A stretch of 64,000 bases of DNA from Pseudomonas fluorescens (lineage in GTDB: Bacteria > Pseudomonadota > Gammaproteobacteria > Pseudomonadales > Pseudomonadaceae): positions 1 through 64,000 of the forward strand of contig NZ_JSAK01000043.1 in the NCBI RefSeq assembly GCF_000802965.1, in the 5' to 3' direction. Under the pieces are notes generated by a model. The model made no database searches. It was not told the DNA's origin and saw nothing but the letters and a program-made list of their open reading frames with translations. The position numbers and the translations under genes were made by a program. Shown one piece after another: positions 40,166 through 49,900 of the stretch (positions within the stretch are counted from its first letter, which is position 1; the number at the start of each line of letters is the position of its first letter).

Positions 40166-42470
40166 CGGGTATCCACACGTCCAGTAGCGCCGCGAGTTCT
40201 TCCCGGCGAAAGGGTTTGGCCAGATAGTCGCTCATGCCTGCCGCACGGCAGCGTTCGCGTTCTTCGGACATGGCGTTGGCGGTCAGGGCCACGATCGGCA
40301 ACTGCGGCCAGCGTCCACTGCGGCGGATTTGTCGACTGGCTTCATAGCCATCCATCACCGGCATATTGCAGTCCATCAATACCAGGTCGAATTCACGATT
40401 CTCCAGCTGATCCAGTGCTTCGACGCCGTGAGCGGCAACAATCACCTCGCAGCCGAGTTTGCCGAGCATGCCTTTGGCCACCAGTTGATTGACCGGGTTG
40501 TCCTCGACCAACAGCACGCGGCCGCGTCGTTGTGGGGAGTGATTGTCGACCTGGATATTGTCGATGGTGCCGGTTTCCGGCAGCAGAATTCTGCGCAAGG
40601 TCTGGTATAGCGCGTTGCGGGCCAATGGACGGGCCTGTTGTTGCAAAGGCGCAAGGGCGTTGATTTCCTCGCTGGGCATGAAACTGCCGTAAGCGGTCAC
40701 CAGCAGTATCGGTGCGGTGAAAGTCGGGCGCAGATTAAACAGGCATTCAGGGCAATCGGTGATCAGGACATCGGGGGCGAGGCCGATCATCGGGTCCTCT
40801 ATAGAGCGCTGCTGATAGTCCAGCCCCCAACCGGGTAACAGACTGTTCAGCAGTTCCGCCAGGCCGCTGCTGGCAGCGGTAATGGCGATGACTTTGCCCT
40901 GCAAGGGAGATGGGCAAAGCGCCCGAGTGTGGCGGGGCAGGGGGAGTTGCGCGCAGAACTGGCTGCCGAAACCCGCTTCCGAACTGATGGTGAGGCGCCC
41001 TTGCATGGCTTCGCAGAGGTTGTAGGTCAGGGCCAGGCCCAACCCGGTGCCACCAAACTGCCGGGTAATACCGGCGCCGGCCTGGGTAAAGGGCTGGAAG
41101 ATTTTGACCTGGGCGTCCTGGGGAATGCCGATGCCGGTATCACAGACTTCGATTCTGACGCCGTCGCCGAATGTCGACAGGCGTACATCGACGCGACCGA
41201 AACGGGTGAACTTGAGAGCATTGGACAGCAGGTTGCTGACGATCTGCCGGACCCGGGTCGGGTCACCGAGTACCAATGCCGGGAAGTCCGGAGCGATCAG
41301 GCAAGTCAGCTCGACACTCGGCGCGGCGTTCTGCGACAGCAGGTTGGCGGTGTCTTCCACCAGTGAGCCGAGGTCGAACGGGATGTGTTCGAGCTCGAGT
41401 TGACCGGCATCGAACTTCGACAGATCGAGAATATCGTTGAGCAATTCCACCAGTACCTTGCCCGAGTCATGGGCAATGGACAGTTGTTGCTGTTGCTCGG
41501 CAGTCAGCGGGCTGTCGAGGGACAGGGCGATCATCCCCAGCAAGCCATTGAGGGGCGTGCGAATTTCGTGGCTCATATTGGCGAGGAACGTCGAGCGCGC
41601 TTCAGCCATGTCCAGCGCGGTGCTGCGCGCGACTTCCAGTTCCTGATTGGATTGGCTGAGCCGGGCGTTGATCGCCTTGAGTTCCGCGGTGCGCGCCGAG
41701 ACGATGTTTTCCAGTTGGCTGAGGTAGTCGGTCAGGCGGTTTTCGGCGTTGCGGCGCTGCTGAATTTCGGTCGCGACGTTTTCGAATTGCTGGTTCGCTA
41801 CTTTCACCAGCACGCCGATTTCATCATTGGCATGTCCCGCTGGGCATTCCAGAGACGTCGGTTCCATGTTGCGCGTATCACGGCTGCTGAGTTCGCGGAT
41901 GAGCCGCACCAGGGGCTTGGTCAACATCACATAAAACAGTGCGAGCAAAATCCCGGTCAGGATCAGGCTACGGGCGAAGCCATTGAGCAGGGTCACTTCG
42001 GCCCGACGCAGGAACCGGTAACCAAATGAGTAAGTGTCAACGTCCAGTTGCAGCGTGCCGAGGGATTCGTTCGGCAAGTGGCCCAGATAGAGTCGATCTT
42101 CGAACTGTCGGTGGGCGCCGAACAGGAAGTCGCTTAGCACCCGATAGCCGCTTTGCAGGCCCGGACGCTTGACGTTGGCCAGCACGTTGCCGTTGTTGTC
42201 GGTGAGTTTCGCGCCGATGATCGCCGGTGAGCGCAGCAGGCCCAGGGTCAGTTCCTGGGCGAGTTCGGCGTCGATGTTGTAGGCGATCCGTGACGCAGGG
42301 TTGTGACTGATTTCCAGCAAAGACAGTATTTCGCGGTTGATGGAGGCGTCTTCACTGGCATAATCGATGCCTATTTGCAGCAGGCTGAGCAGCAGGCCCA
42401 GAACGAAACCGACCAGCACGGTAAGCCGTGCTTGTTTGTAGGACAGCCGGTTGGTGAACTTGATGTCCAT
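40149..42470 (-). CDS. sagS: Hybrid sensor kinase, SagS-like
   Basis: 773 aa from the ATG at 42470. Two membrane helices (about residues 15-35 and 168-185) enclose a periplasmic sensor domain of about 130 residues. Then a HAMP-like stretch, a coiled coil (about 235-290), HisKA with the phospho-accepting histidine in NMSHEIRTP (H301), HATPase, a degenerate region and a C-terminal receiver (DCNMPVMDG). In P. aeruginosa the gene next to ospR-gpx is sagS, which governs surface attachment and biofilm commitment; order and domains fit. Confidence 0.88.
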   Translation of the reverse strand: MDIKFTNRLSYKQARLTVLVGFVLGLLLSLLQIGIDYASEDASINREILSLLEISHNPASRIAYNIDAELAQELTLGLLRSPAIIGAKLTDNNGNVLANVKRPGLQSGYRVLSDFLFGAHRQFEDRLYLGHLPNESLGTLQLDVDTYSFGYRFLRRAEVTLLNGFARSLILTGILLALFYVMLTKPLVRLIRELSSRDTRNMEPTSLECPAGHANDEIGVLVKVANQQFENVATEIQQRRNAENRLTDYLSQLENIVSARTAELKAINARLSQSNQELEVARSTALDMAEARSTFLANMSHEIRTPLNGLLGMIALSLDSPLTAEQQQQLSIAHDSGKVLVELLNDILDLSKFDAGQLELEHIPFDLGSLVEDTANLLSQNAAPSVELTCLIAPDFPALVLGDPTRVRQIVSNLLSNALKFTRFGRVDVRLSTFGDGVRIEVCDTGIGIPQDAQVKIFQPFTQAGAGITRQFGGTGLGLALTYNLCEAMQGRLTISSEAGFGSQFCAQLPLPRHTRALCPSPLQGKVIAITAASSGLAELLNSLLPGWGLDYQQRSIEDPMIGLAPDVLITDCPECLFNLRPTFTAPILLVTAYGSFMPSEEINALAPLQQQARPLARNALYQTLRRILLPETGTIDNIQVDNHSPQRRGRVLLVEDNPVNQLVAKGMLGKLGCEVIVAAHGVEALDQLENREFDLVLMDCNMPVMDGYEASRQIRRSGRWPQLPIVALTANAMSEERERCRAAGMSDYLAKPFRREELAALLDVWIPVTSVP

Positions 42471-42635
42471 GGGGTGTTGAACCACTTCCTTTTCCCTTCA
42501 CTGCTCAAGCATAGTCGATCATGCATCGAAGCCGATGTTCTCGCGAGCCCCGGTGTAAGGGGTCAACCGTTCATCGAACGGTGTTTTTCGTCGCTGTAGC
42601 GCCATCATTACTGTGAACGTGTCCGAGGAGAAGAC

Positions 42636-43526
42636 GTGGATTCCCGATTGAATGCTTTTCTTGAACGCGCCGATGCGGTCCTGGCCCGTATCGAGCCGCT
42701 GTTGCCCACCCCTCGGCAAGCCATCGACTGGACCCACAGCCTGGCTGCGCGCTGGCAGCGCGAGGGCCGCAGCGGTTTTCTGCTGCCGTTGGAAGTCAGC
42801 CTGGATATGCGCCTGTCCGATCTGATCGGCGTTGATCGGCAAGTGGAGCAACTGGGGCGCAATACGCAACAGTTCCTCGATGGCATGCCGGCCAACCACG
42901 CCTTGCTCTGGGGTTCGCGCGGCACCGGCAAATCATCGCTGGTGCGGGCCTTGCTGGCTGAGCACGCGAATGCCGGTTTGCGTCTGATCGAGATCGAACG
43001 CGATCATTTGGCAGACCTGCCGCGCGTGGTCGAACAGATCGCCAAGCTGCCCCAGCGATTCGTGTTGTTTTGCGATGACCTGTCGTTCGAATCCGGCGAG
43101 GGCGACTATCGCGTGCTCAAGAGCGTGCTCGACGGTTCGCTGGAACAGGCGCCGGATAACGTTTTGCTGTACGCCACCTCCAACCGTCGCCACCTGGTGC
43201 CGGAGAAGGAAAGCGATAACGAAAACTGGAAACGCGTCGACGGCGAACTGCACCCCAGCGAAGCGGTGGAAGACAAGATCGCCCTGTCGGACCGTTTCGG
43301 CCTGTGGCTGTCGTTCTATCCGTTTACCCAGGAACACTTCCTCAACGTGGTCGAGCACTGGATCGGTCAACTGGCCGACAAGGCTGGCCTTGCGTGGCAG
43401 CGCGACGAGGAACTGGACATCCTGGCGGTGCGCTGGGCCACGGGCCGGGGCAATCGCAACGGGCGTTGCGCGTATCAATTTGCCCGCTATTGGGTGGGGC
43501 TGAAACTGTTGGAGCACAAGGCATGA
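42636..43526 (+). CDS. AAA-type ATP-binding protein, DUF815-like
   Basis: 296 aa from a GTG at 42636, preceded by GAGGAGAA. The Walker A is GSRGTGKSSLVRAL (about residue 90) and a Walker B-like FVLFCDDLSFE follows (about residue 145). The pattern fits the DUF815 group of P-loop ATPases of unknown role. Its stop overlaps the next gene by ATGA, so it is translated together with the free-methionine-sulfoxide reductase. Confidence 0.85.
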   Translation: MDSRLNAFLERADAVLARIEPLLPTPRQAIDWTHSLAARWQREGRSGFLLPLEVSLDMRLSDLIGVDRQVEQLGRNTQQFLDGMPANHALLWGSRGTGKSSLVRALLAEHANAGLRLIEIERDHLADLPRVVEQIAKLPQRFVLFCDDLSFESGEGDYRVLKSVLDGSLEQAPDNVLLYATSNRRHLVPEKESDNENWKRVDGELHPSEAVEDKIALSDRFGLWLSFYPFTQEHFLNVVEHWIGQLADKAGLAWQRDEELDILAVRWATGRGNRNGRCAYQFARYWVGLKLLEHKA

Positions 43527-44005
43527 TCGATTTACAAAAGAGCGGCCAGGGTCTCGAAGGCTACGGCATGCTGCACGCGCAGCTTGAGTCCCTGTTGGCG
43601 GACGAGCGGGATTTCATCGCTAACGCTGCGCAGTTTTCCGCGTTCCTGTTCAATCAACTCGATGACCTGAACTGGGCTGGTTTTTACCTCAATCGCAATG
43701 AAGAACTGGTGCTTGGCCCGTTCCAGGGGCAAATCGCCTGCGTGCGGATTCCGTTCGGCCGGGGCGTGTGTGGTGCGGCGGCGGCAACCTTGCAGACTCA
43801 ACGGGTCGAAGATGTGCACGCGTTCCCTGGCCATATCGCTTGTGACAGTGCGTCGAACAGTGAACTGGTCGTGCCGTTGGTCAAGGAGGGCCGGTTGATC
43901 GGCGTGCTTGACCTCGACAGCCCGAAGCTCGCGCGTTTCACCGCGCAGGATCAGGCTGGTATCGAGCAATTGGCGGCGATTTTCCTGCGCCTGACCGATT
44001 GCTGA
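43523..44005 (+). CDS. msrC: Free methionine-(R)-sulfoxide reductase, GAF-domain type
   Basis: 160 aa from the ATG at 43523. A single GAF domain holds the three family cysteines in the ACVRIP, GRGVCGAA and HIACDS segments. It reduces free methionine-R-sulfoxide, complementing MsrB for peptide-bound residues. Coupled to the upstream AAA gene by a 4-bp overlap. Its TGA abuts the TCA (stop complement) of the convergent HD-GYP gene without a spare base. Confidence 0.93.
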   Translation: MIDLQKSGQGLEGYGMLHAQLESLLADERDFIANAAQFSAFLFNQLDDLNWAGFYLNRNEELVLGPFQGQIACVRIPFGRGVCGAAAATLQTQRVEDVHAFPGHIACDSASNSELVVPLVKEGRLIGVLDLDSPKLARFTAQDQAGIEQLAAIFLRLTDC

Positions 44006-46951
44006 TCAAATCTTCAGGCCGGCCTTCATCAGCAGGCCTGTATGGTCCACCGCATCGATCTGCTGCGGGTCGAGGAAACGTTCGGCGTACTTCAAATAGA
44101 TGTGCGCGTTGATGAACAGCCCGAACAGTTCGGGGTCAATGTGGGCGTCCCGGCACATGAAAGCCATGATGCTCAGCGCTTCGCTCAACGACTTGGCTTT
44201 CTTGTAAGGTCGGTCAGCGGCGGTCAGCGCTTCGAAAATATCGGCAATCGCCATCATTCGTGCCGGCAGGCTCATCTCTTCGCGCTGCAAGCGTTTGGGG
44301 TAACCGCTGCCGTCCATTTTTTCGTGATGGCCGCCGGCGATTTCCGGGACGTTGCGCAAGTGACCGGGAAAGGGCAGGTGGCTGAGCATCAGAATCGTTT
44401 GCACCATGTGGTGATTGATGATGTAGCGCTCTTCGCTCGTCAGGGTGCCTCGGGTGATGCTCAGGTTGTAGAGTTCGCCGCGGTTGTACTTGTAACGCGG
44501 CACATCGAGTTTGAATCCCCAGGGATTATCCGGCGCAATCAATTCGGCTTCATCCCGTTCGAACAGATGCTCGGGTTTGTCCGCCAGCAGCGGTTCAGTG
44601 ACCGGCAGTGTAGGTGCCGGGGTGCGGGCCTGACGGCGGTTCTCTTCCCAGGAAACCCCAAGCCGGTCATCCAGCGTTCGAGTCCAGCTGCGCTGGGCGA
44701 TGCTGCGCAGGCGTTGCAGGTCGGCTTCGGCCATGGCTTCGCCGCCAAGATTGCAGCGGGCAATGAAGGCGAAATCATCGTCCAGTTCCGCTAACGTGCC
44801 ATCGCGCAGTTGCGCAAGGTGCTGCTCGTCGCCGCCGAGTGAGATGGCCTGCCAATAACTGATCCAGGCGTCGCGCTTGAGGACTTCGAAGCGGGTGCGG
44901 ATTTCGTGGATGCGGTCATTGAGGGTTTCCAGCTTCGTGGCTTTGTCGACGACGTATTCCGGCGTGGTGACCTTGCCACAGTCGTGCAACCAGGCCGCGA
45001 TATGCAGCGCCTCCCAATCATCCTCGGTGGGCTGATAGCTGCGGAAGGCCGGCTCCTGGCTGGCCGCGGCGGCTTGTGCCAGCATCAACGTCAACTCCGG
45101 AACGCGCTGACAATGCCCGCCGGTGTAGGGGCTTTTGGCGTCAATCGCGCCTGCCAGCAGTTTGATAAAGGCGTCCAACAATTGTTTTTGCCGGGCTTGC
45201 AGACGCTGGCTTTCGATACTCACGGCGGCTGCACCGGAAATGGCCTGCAGAAATGCAATGCGGTCCGGGCGGAGTTTTTCCAGGTCACTCTGATTGCCGC
45301 TATCGGCCAACAGAAATATCAGCAGGCCCACGGTTTCGTTGTGCCGATTGTGCAAGCGGATGCCAATCAGATGAACGCGAGGGCAGGTCAGTTCGAGCAA
45401 CACTTTCTGCAAGTCCCCCGCCTGTTCGAAACCCAGATGGGTTACCACACTGTCGGCGGACGATAGTTGCTGTAGCCACGCCGGGCTCTGTGGGTCATGA
45501 AGCTCATGCCCGCGGACACCGAATGCAGACAGGTCTTGAGCCGCTTCGTTGATCACCAACCCCTGGGGCTCCATGCGATCACCGTCACCTTCGCGAAGGT
45601 AAATAAGGCCGGCCTGGGCCTGGCCGATCTTCACCGTTTCAAACAGCACACGTTCCAGTAACGGGGCAAAACGGGTCTCAGCGCTCAGGCTTTCGGTGAT
45701 CTGGAAAAAACTCGCGAGCGTGTCTTTCATGCGCGCCATCGACAGGCTCAATTGGTCGATTTCAAGCACCGGAGAGCGACGGGAGACCGGAAAATTGAAG
45801 TCGAAACTGCGAATCGCATCCGCTTCCTTCACCAGAGCGCGCAAGGGTTTGACCAGCACTCGCGACGTCAACCAGCCCAGTGGCACACATAACAGCAAAA
45901 TTGCCAGGGTAATCAGGGCACCTTGCCAGCGCATGCGATAGGCGTCGGCGAGCAGTTCATCTTCCGGCACCAGCAGCGCCAGTTGCAGCCCTTGGGGGCC
46001 GCCTTCCTGCATGCTGCTACGCGCCACGATCCATTGACGTCCGGCAGCATCCAGGCGATTGCCTTCCGGGGGATTGTCGAGCAAAGCACCCAGGCTGGGG
46101 TTCAGGTCGGCGGCTTTTATCAGACGGGCCGTTTGATCATCGACGATCAGTCGGGTGCTGTCGGGGTAAGCGATGGCATTGCCCTTGGCATCGAACAACA
46201 CGATCTCGGTAGCGGGTGTCACCACATGTTTGGCCAGGGTGGCGCTGAGTTCTTCCAGGGTCAGGTCGGCACCCATGACGGCGCTATCGCCACTGCGCCG
46301 TGCCAGGGTGGTGCCGACGTTGTGGGTGGAGAAAAAGACGTAGGGTTCGGTGGTGATCTGATCGTTGTCGCGCTTGGCGCTGGAAAACCACGCGCGGCTT
46401 CGTGGATCGTAGGTGTCGCCGGGGTTGTCCTGACGACTGATGAGCGCCAGGTCCTGATCGAAAAACAAGGATTGGGAATGAGCCTGGCCGGTGTCGTTGC
46501 GCTCAATGCTCCACACCTGATAAGCCGCTGATTCCGGAGCTTTGAGCTGCGTTTTCAGATTGGAAGTTCGCAGCGGGCGAACCATGAAAAAATCACCGGT
46601 GGCGTAGCCGATGTACAGCGACGCCAGATCGGGATTGTCCTTGAGCGATTGGCTGAAGGGTTGGAGCAGTGCCAGACGTTGCACCAGATCCGGTGCCTGC
46701 ATCGCTGGGTTGTGCACCAACAAACTGAGCAGGTGACGAATCGGCTCGTAGGTCGCGTGCAGGTCCAGGCGGACATCCTGCTCAATGCGGTTAAACAGCT
46801 TTTCACTGCTGGACAGAATGATCTGCGTGGTTTGCCGATAGTTGAAAATGCCCAGTACCACTCCGGTCAACAACAGCAGGAAGGTGAACATCACGCTGAT
46901 ATGAACGTGCAGGGGAAGCCGCCGTTGTTCCGGGCGCAGTGGGCTGGGCAT
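44006..46951 (-). CDS. Membrane sensor protein with Cache, HAMP, GAF-like and HD-GYP domains
   Basis: 981 aa from the ATG at 46951. Membrane helix 1 (about residues 17-38), a large periplasmic Cache-type sensor (about 40-335), helix 2 (about 343-365), HAMP (about 366-415), a GAF-like region (about 420-580), then an HD-GYP domain: HDCGK at 656-660 and GGHHEKMDGSGYP at 873-885. HD-GYP domains hydrolyse cyclic di-GMP. The two halves are separated by about 215 residues, far more than usual. It starts 48 bp after the BvgS-like gene on the same strand. Confidence 0.9.
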   Translation of the reverse strand: MPSPLRPEQRRLPLHVHISVMFTFLLLLTGVVLGIFNYRQTTQIILSSSEKLFNRIEQDVRLDLHATYEPIRHLLSLLVHNPAMQAPDLVQRLALLQPFSQSLKDNPDLASLYIGYATGDFFMVRPLRTSNLKTQLKAPESAAYQVWSIERNDTGQAHSQSLFFDQDLALISRQDNPGDTYDPRSRAWFSSAKRDNDQITTEPYVFFSTHNVGTTLARRSGDSAVMGADLTLEELSATLAKHVVTPATEIVLFDAKGNAIAYPDSTRLIVDDQTARLIKAADLNPSLGALLDNPPEGNRLDAAGRQWIVARSSMQEGGPQGLQLALLVPEDELLADAYRMRWQGALITLAILLLCVPLGWLTSRVLVKPLRALVKEADAIRSFDFNFPVSRRSPVLEIDQLSLSMARMKDTLASFFQITESLSAETRFAPLLERVLFETVKIGQAQAGLIYLREGDGDRMEPQGLVINEAAQDLSAFGVRGHELHDPQSPAWLQQLSSADSVVTHLGFEQAGDLQKVLLELTCPRVHLIGIRLHNRHNETVGLLIFLLADSGNQSDLEKLRPDRIAFLQAISGAAAVSIESQRLQARQKQLLDAFIKLLAGAIDAKSPYTGGHCQRVPELTLMLAQAAAASQEPAFRSYQPTEDDWEALHIAAWLHDCGKVTTPEYVVDKATKLETLNDRIHEIRTRFEVLKRDAWISYWQAISLGGDEQHLAQLRDGTLAELDDDFAFIARCNLGGEAMAEADLQRLRSIAQRSWTRTLDDRLGVSWEENRRQARTPAPTLPVTEPLLADKPEHLFERDEAELIAPDNPWGFKLDVPRYKYNRGELYNLSITRGTLTSEERYIINHHMVQTILMLSHLPFPGHLRNVPEIAGGHHEKMDGSGYPKRLQREEMSLPARMMAIADIFEALTAADRPYKKAKSLSEALSIMAFMCRDAHIDPELFGLFINAHIYLKYAERFLDPQQIDAVDHTGLLMKAGLKI

Positions 46952-46999
46952 GCAGGTCACTCCATGATGGTTAACACACTGCTCAGCGTCCAAGCATAG

Positions 47000-49900
47000 T
47001 TAAGGCTCTATCATTCTGCTTTCGTCGTTTTGCGCGATTTGTTTCAGCAATGCCTGGTCCAGCTCAAGCAGGGCGCGCTCCATGGTTTTGCAGCATTCGG
47101 CCACTTTGTCGGGTTGGAATTCATCACGACAGGCGGCTTCGAGCATTTCGCAGGAATCGATCAGTCGCGAGGCCTGAACGATTCGGGCGGCATCTTTGAT
47201 TTTGTGGGCAATGTCGAGAAATAACTGGCGATTCGTGGAACCGGACAGCGCCAACAATTCTTCTTTGTCCAGATGGTTGCTGTTCAATAGTTCGGTCAAC
47301 AATCGCCGGTTCAATACCGGATTACCCCCGGTCATCAGCTCAAATCCTTCCAGGCTGAAGGCCGGGCCGAGGGCGGTGGGCTCTATGCCCTCAACCCACT
47401 GGCTCAAAGCGGTCAGGGTCAAGGGTTTGAACAGACAGTCATCCATCCCGGCTTGCTTGCACCGTAGAATTTCCTCCGGCTGCGCATTGGCGGTAAAGCC
47501 CAGCACCGTGCAAGGAGGTTGTTGCGTCTGTTGTTCCTGTCGGCGAATGGCTTTTGCAAGTTCGTAGCCATTCATGACCGGCATGTTGCAGTCGGCGATC
47601 ACCAGATCGTACGTGCCGCTTTTCCACACCTCGAATCCGGCCTGACCATCGGCCGCCGTGCTGAATCGATGACCCAGAAACTCCAGTTGCTGACACATCA
47701 GCAGGCGATTGGCGGCGTGATCATCGACCACCAGCACGTTCAAAGGCGCGGTTATGGCAGGGATTTGTGCTTCAGCCATTTTGACTCCGGTTTCAGGTGG
47801 GAGAGTGGGCAGTTGCAGTGACATTTCGACTTGCGTACCGACCCCCGGCTGGCTGCTCAACTGCAAGCTGCCACCCATCCTTTCGCACAAGCTGCGGCTG
47901 ATCACCAGGCCCAGCCCGGTACCCCGCCTCGCTGACGGTCCGGCGCTATCAGCCTGAGCGAAAGGCTCGAACAGGCGCTGCTGATCCCGTTCGCTGATCC
48001 CAATACCGCTGTCCTGAACCTGCAACAGCATGTGAACCTGTTCGAGATCGGCGCCAGGATTCAGGGTGACGATAATCCTGATCTGGCCCTGCTCGGTGAA
48101 CTTGATGGCGTTGCTAACCAGATTCGACAGCACTTGCTTGAAGCGCAGCGGGTCCAGCAGGACATCGAACGCTGGATCGACCGGATTGAATTCCAGCACC
48201 AGGTCGAGATTTTTCTGCCGGGCCAGGCCGTCGAAGATTCGCACCACCGAGGCGACGGTTTCCCACAGGTTGGCACGTTGCGGGCTCAGGCTCAGGTGTC
48301 CGGATTCGATTCGCGCAATGTCGAGAATATCTCCGATCAGTTCCAGCAAATCCTTGGCCGAGTGATACGCGACATCGATGGCGGGACGATCCGGGTGATC
48401 CTGTTCGATACGCTTGAGCGTCAATTCGAGCATACCGATGACCGCATTCATCGGCGTGCGGATTTCATGGCTCATGGTCGCGAGAAAGGTGCTTTTCGCA
48501 CGATTGGCTTCATCGGCTCGTTCTTTGGCGCAACGCAAGTCGTCCAACAGTTGCCGCCGCTCGCTGATGTCAACCCAGCCACCGATGATGCCTTGCACTT
48601 CACCGCTTGAGTCGCGGTAGGGAAGGATCCAGTGATAGATCGTCAACCGACGACTGCCAATGTGCAGCGGGCGATCAAGTATCAGCGGTTTTCCCTCGGC
48701 GACGACACGTTGGTAGTCAGCGTGATACTCCCGCGCTTCGAAGGCATTGCTCAGGACGCCCTGGATGCAGTTTTTGCCGATGACGTCTTCGCGCTGGGTG
48801 CCAAAGGCCAGCAGATAACTGTCATTGCAGCTTTGCAGCAAACCCTGACGATCACGCACGTATATCGGGTGAGGGGTGCCATTGACCAGCGAACGCATAA
48901 ATTCAAATTGATCGTTCAAAGCGCGCTCGGCCGTCTTGCGCTGGTTGATCTGGCGCCGCATGTACGCGTTCCAGGCCACGGAAATCAATAACAGTACGCT
49001 GGCGCCGATGACGATTTGATAGAACAGCCGTTGGTAGTTGCGCCACGTGTTTTGTGTGGATGCCGAATAACCACGCCAGCGGCTGTTGATGATGCCCAAT
49101 TCTTCCGGCGCGATGCTCAGCAGCGCCTTGTTGAGAATGTCATTGAGCTCCTTGGCGTCCCGCCCCGTCGCCAGGGAGAAAGCGGCCTGCTCCGTGCCGA
49201 TCGTGGTGCTGATCTGGAGGGTGTGTTCGAAGAGTCGCGATGAAATGAAATAGTTGGCGATCACCAATGAATTGACCGTACCTTCGGCCCGTCCCTCGGC
49301 CAACATTTCTACGGCGCTGAATGTGTCCGGGGTTTCGATGAGGTGTATCTGCGGGAACTCGTTACGCAGGTAATCCATCAGCGGATTGCCTTGGGCGATG
49401 GCCAGGCGCTTGCCCTCAAGCTGCGCAAGGTTGGTCGGGCTGTCGGTTCCCTTGCGTGTCAGCAGGACATAGGAGTTTTGTAGATACGGACGGCTGAAGT
49501 TCAGCAACGTGTCTCGATGCGCGCTGGGGAGCAGTGCAGCTATCAAGTCAGCCTGGTTGTCGTTGATGCGCTGGATCATTTCGCTGTCGTTGCGGCTGCG
49601 CTGGATGTCGAAACGCAAGCCGGTGCGTAGTCTGATCAGTTCAAGCAAGTCCGCGGCAACGCCCCGAAAGTTGCCGTCATTATCAAAAAACGTCAGTGGT
49701 GCGAGCGCCTCATTGGCCACCACGCGAACCACTGGATGCTGTGCCAGCCAACGTTCTTCGCTGTAACTGAGCTCCAGTTTGTGATCGGTGAGCAGGATGT
49801 CACTTCCGGCACTCCATCGCTTGGCGATGTTTTCTCGTTCGCTGGTGGGGATGGCCATGAGCATCGTATTGATGATGCCGAGCAGTTCCGGATTGTTCTT

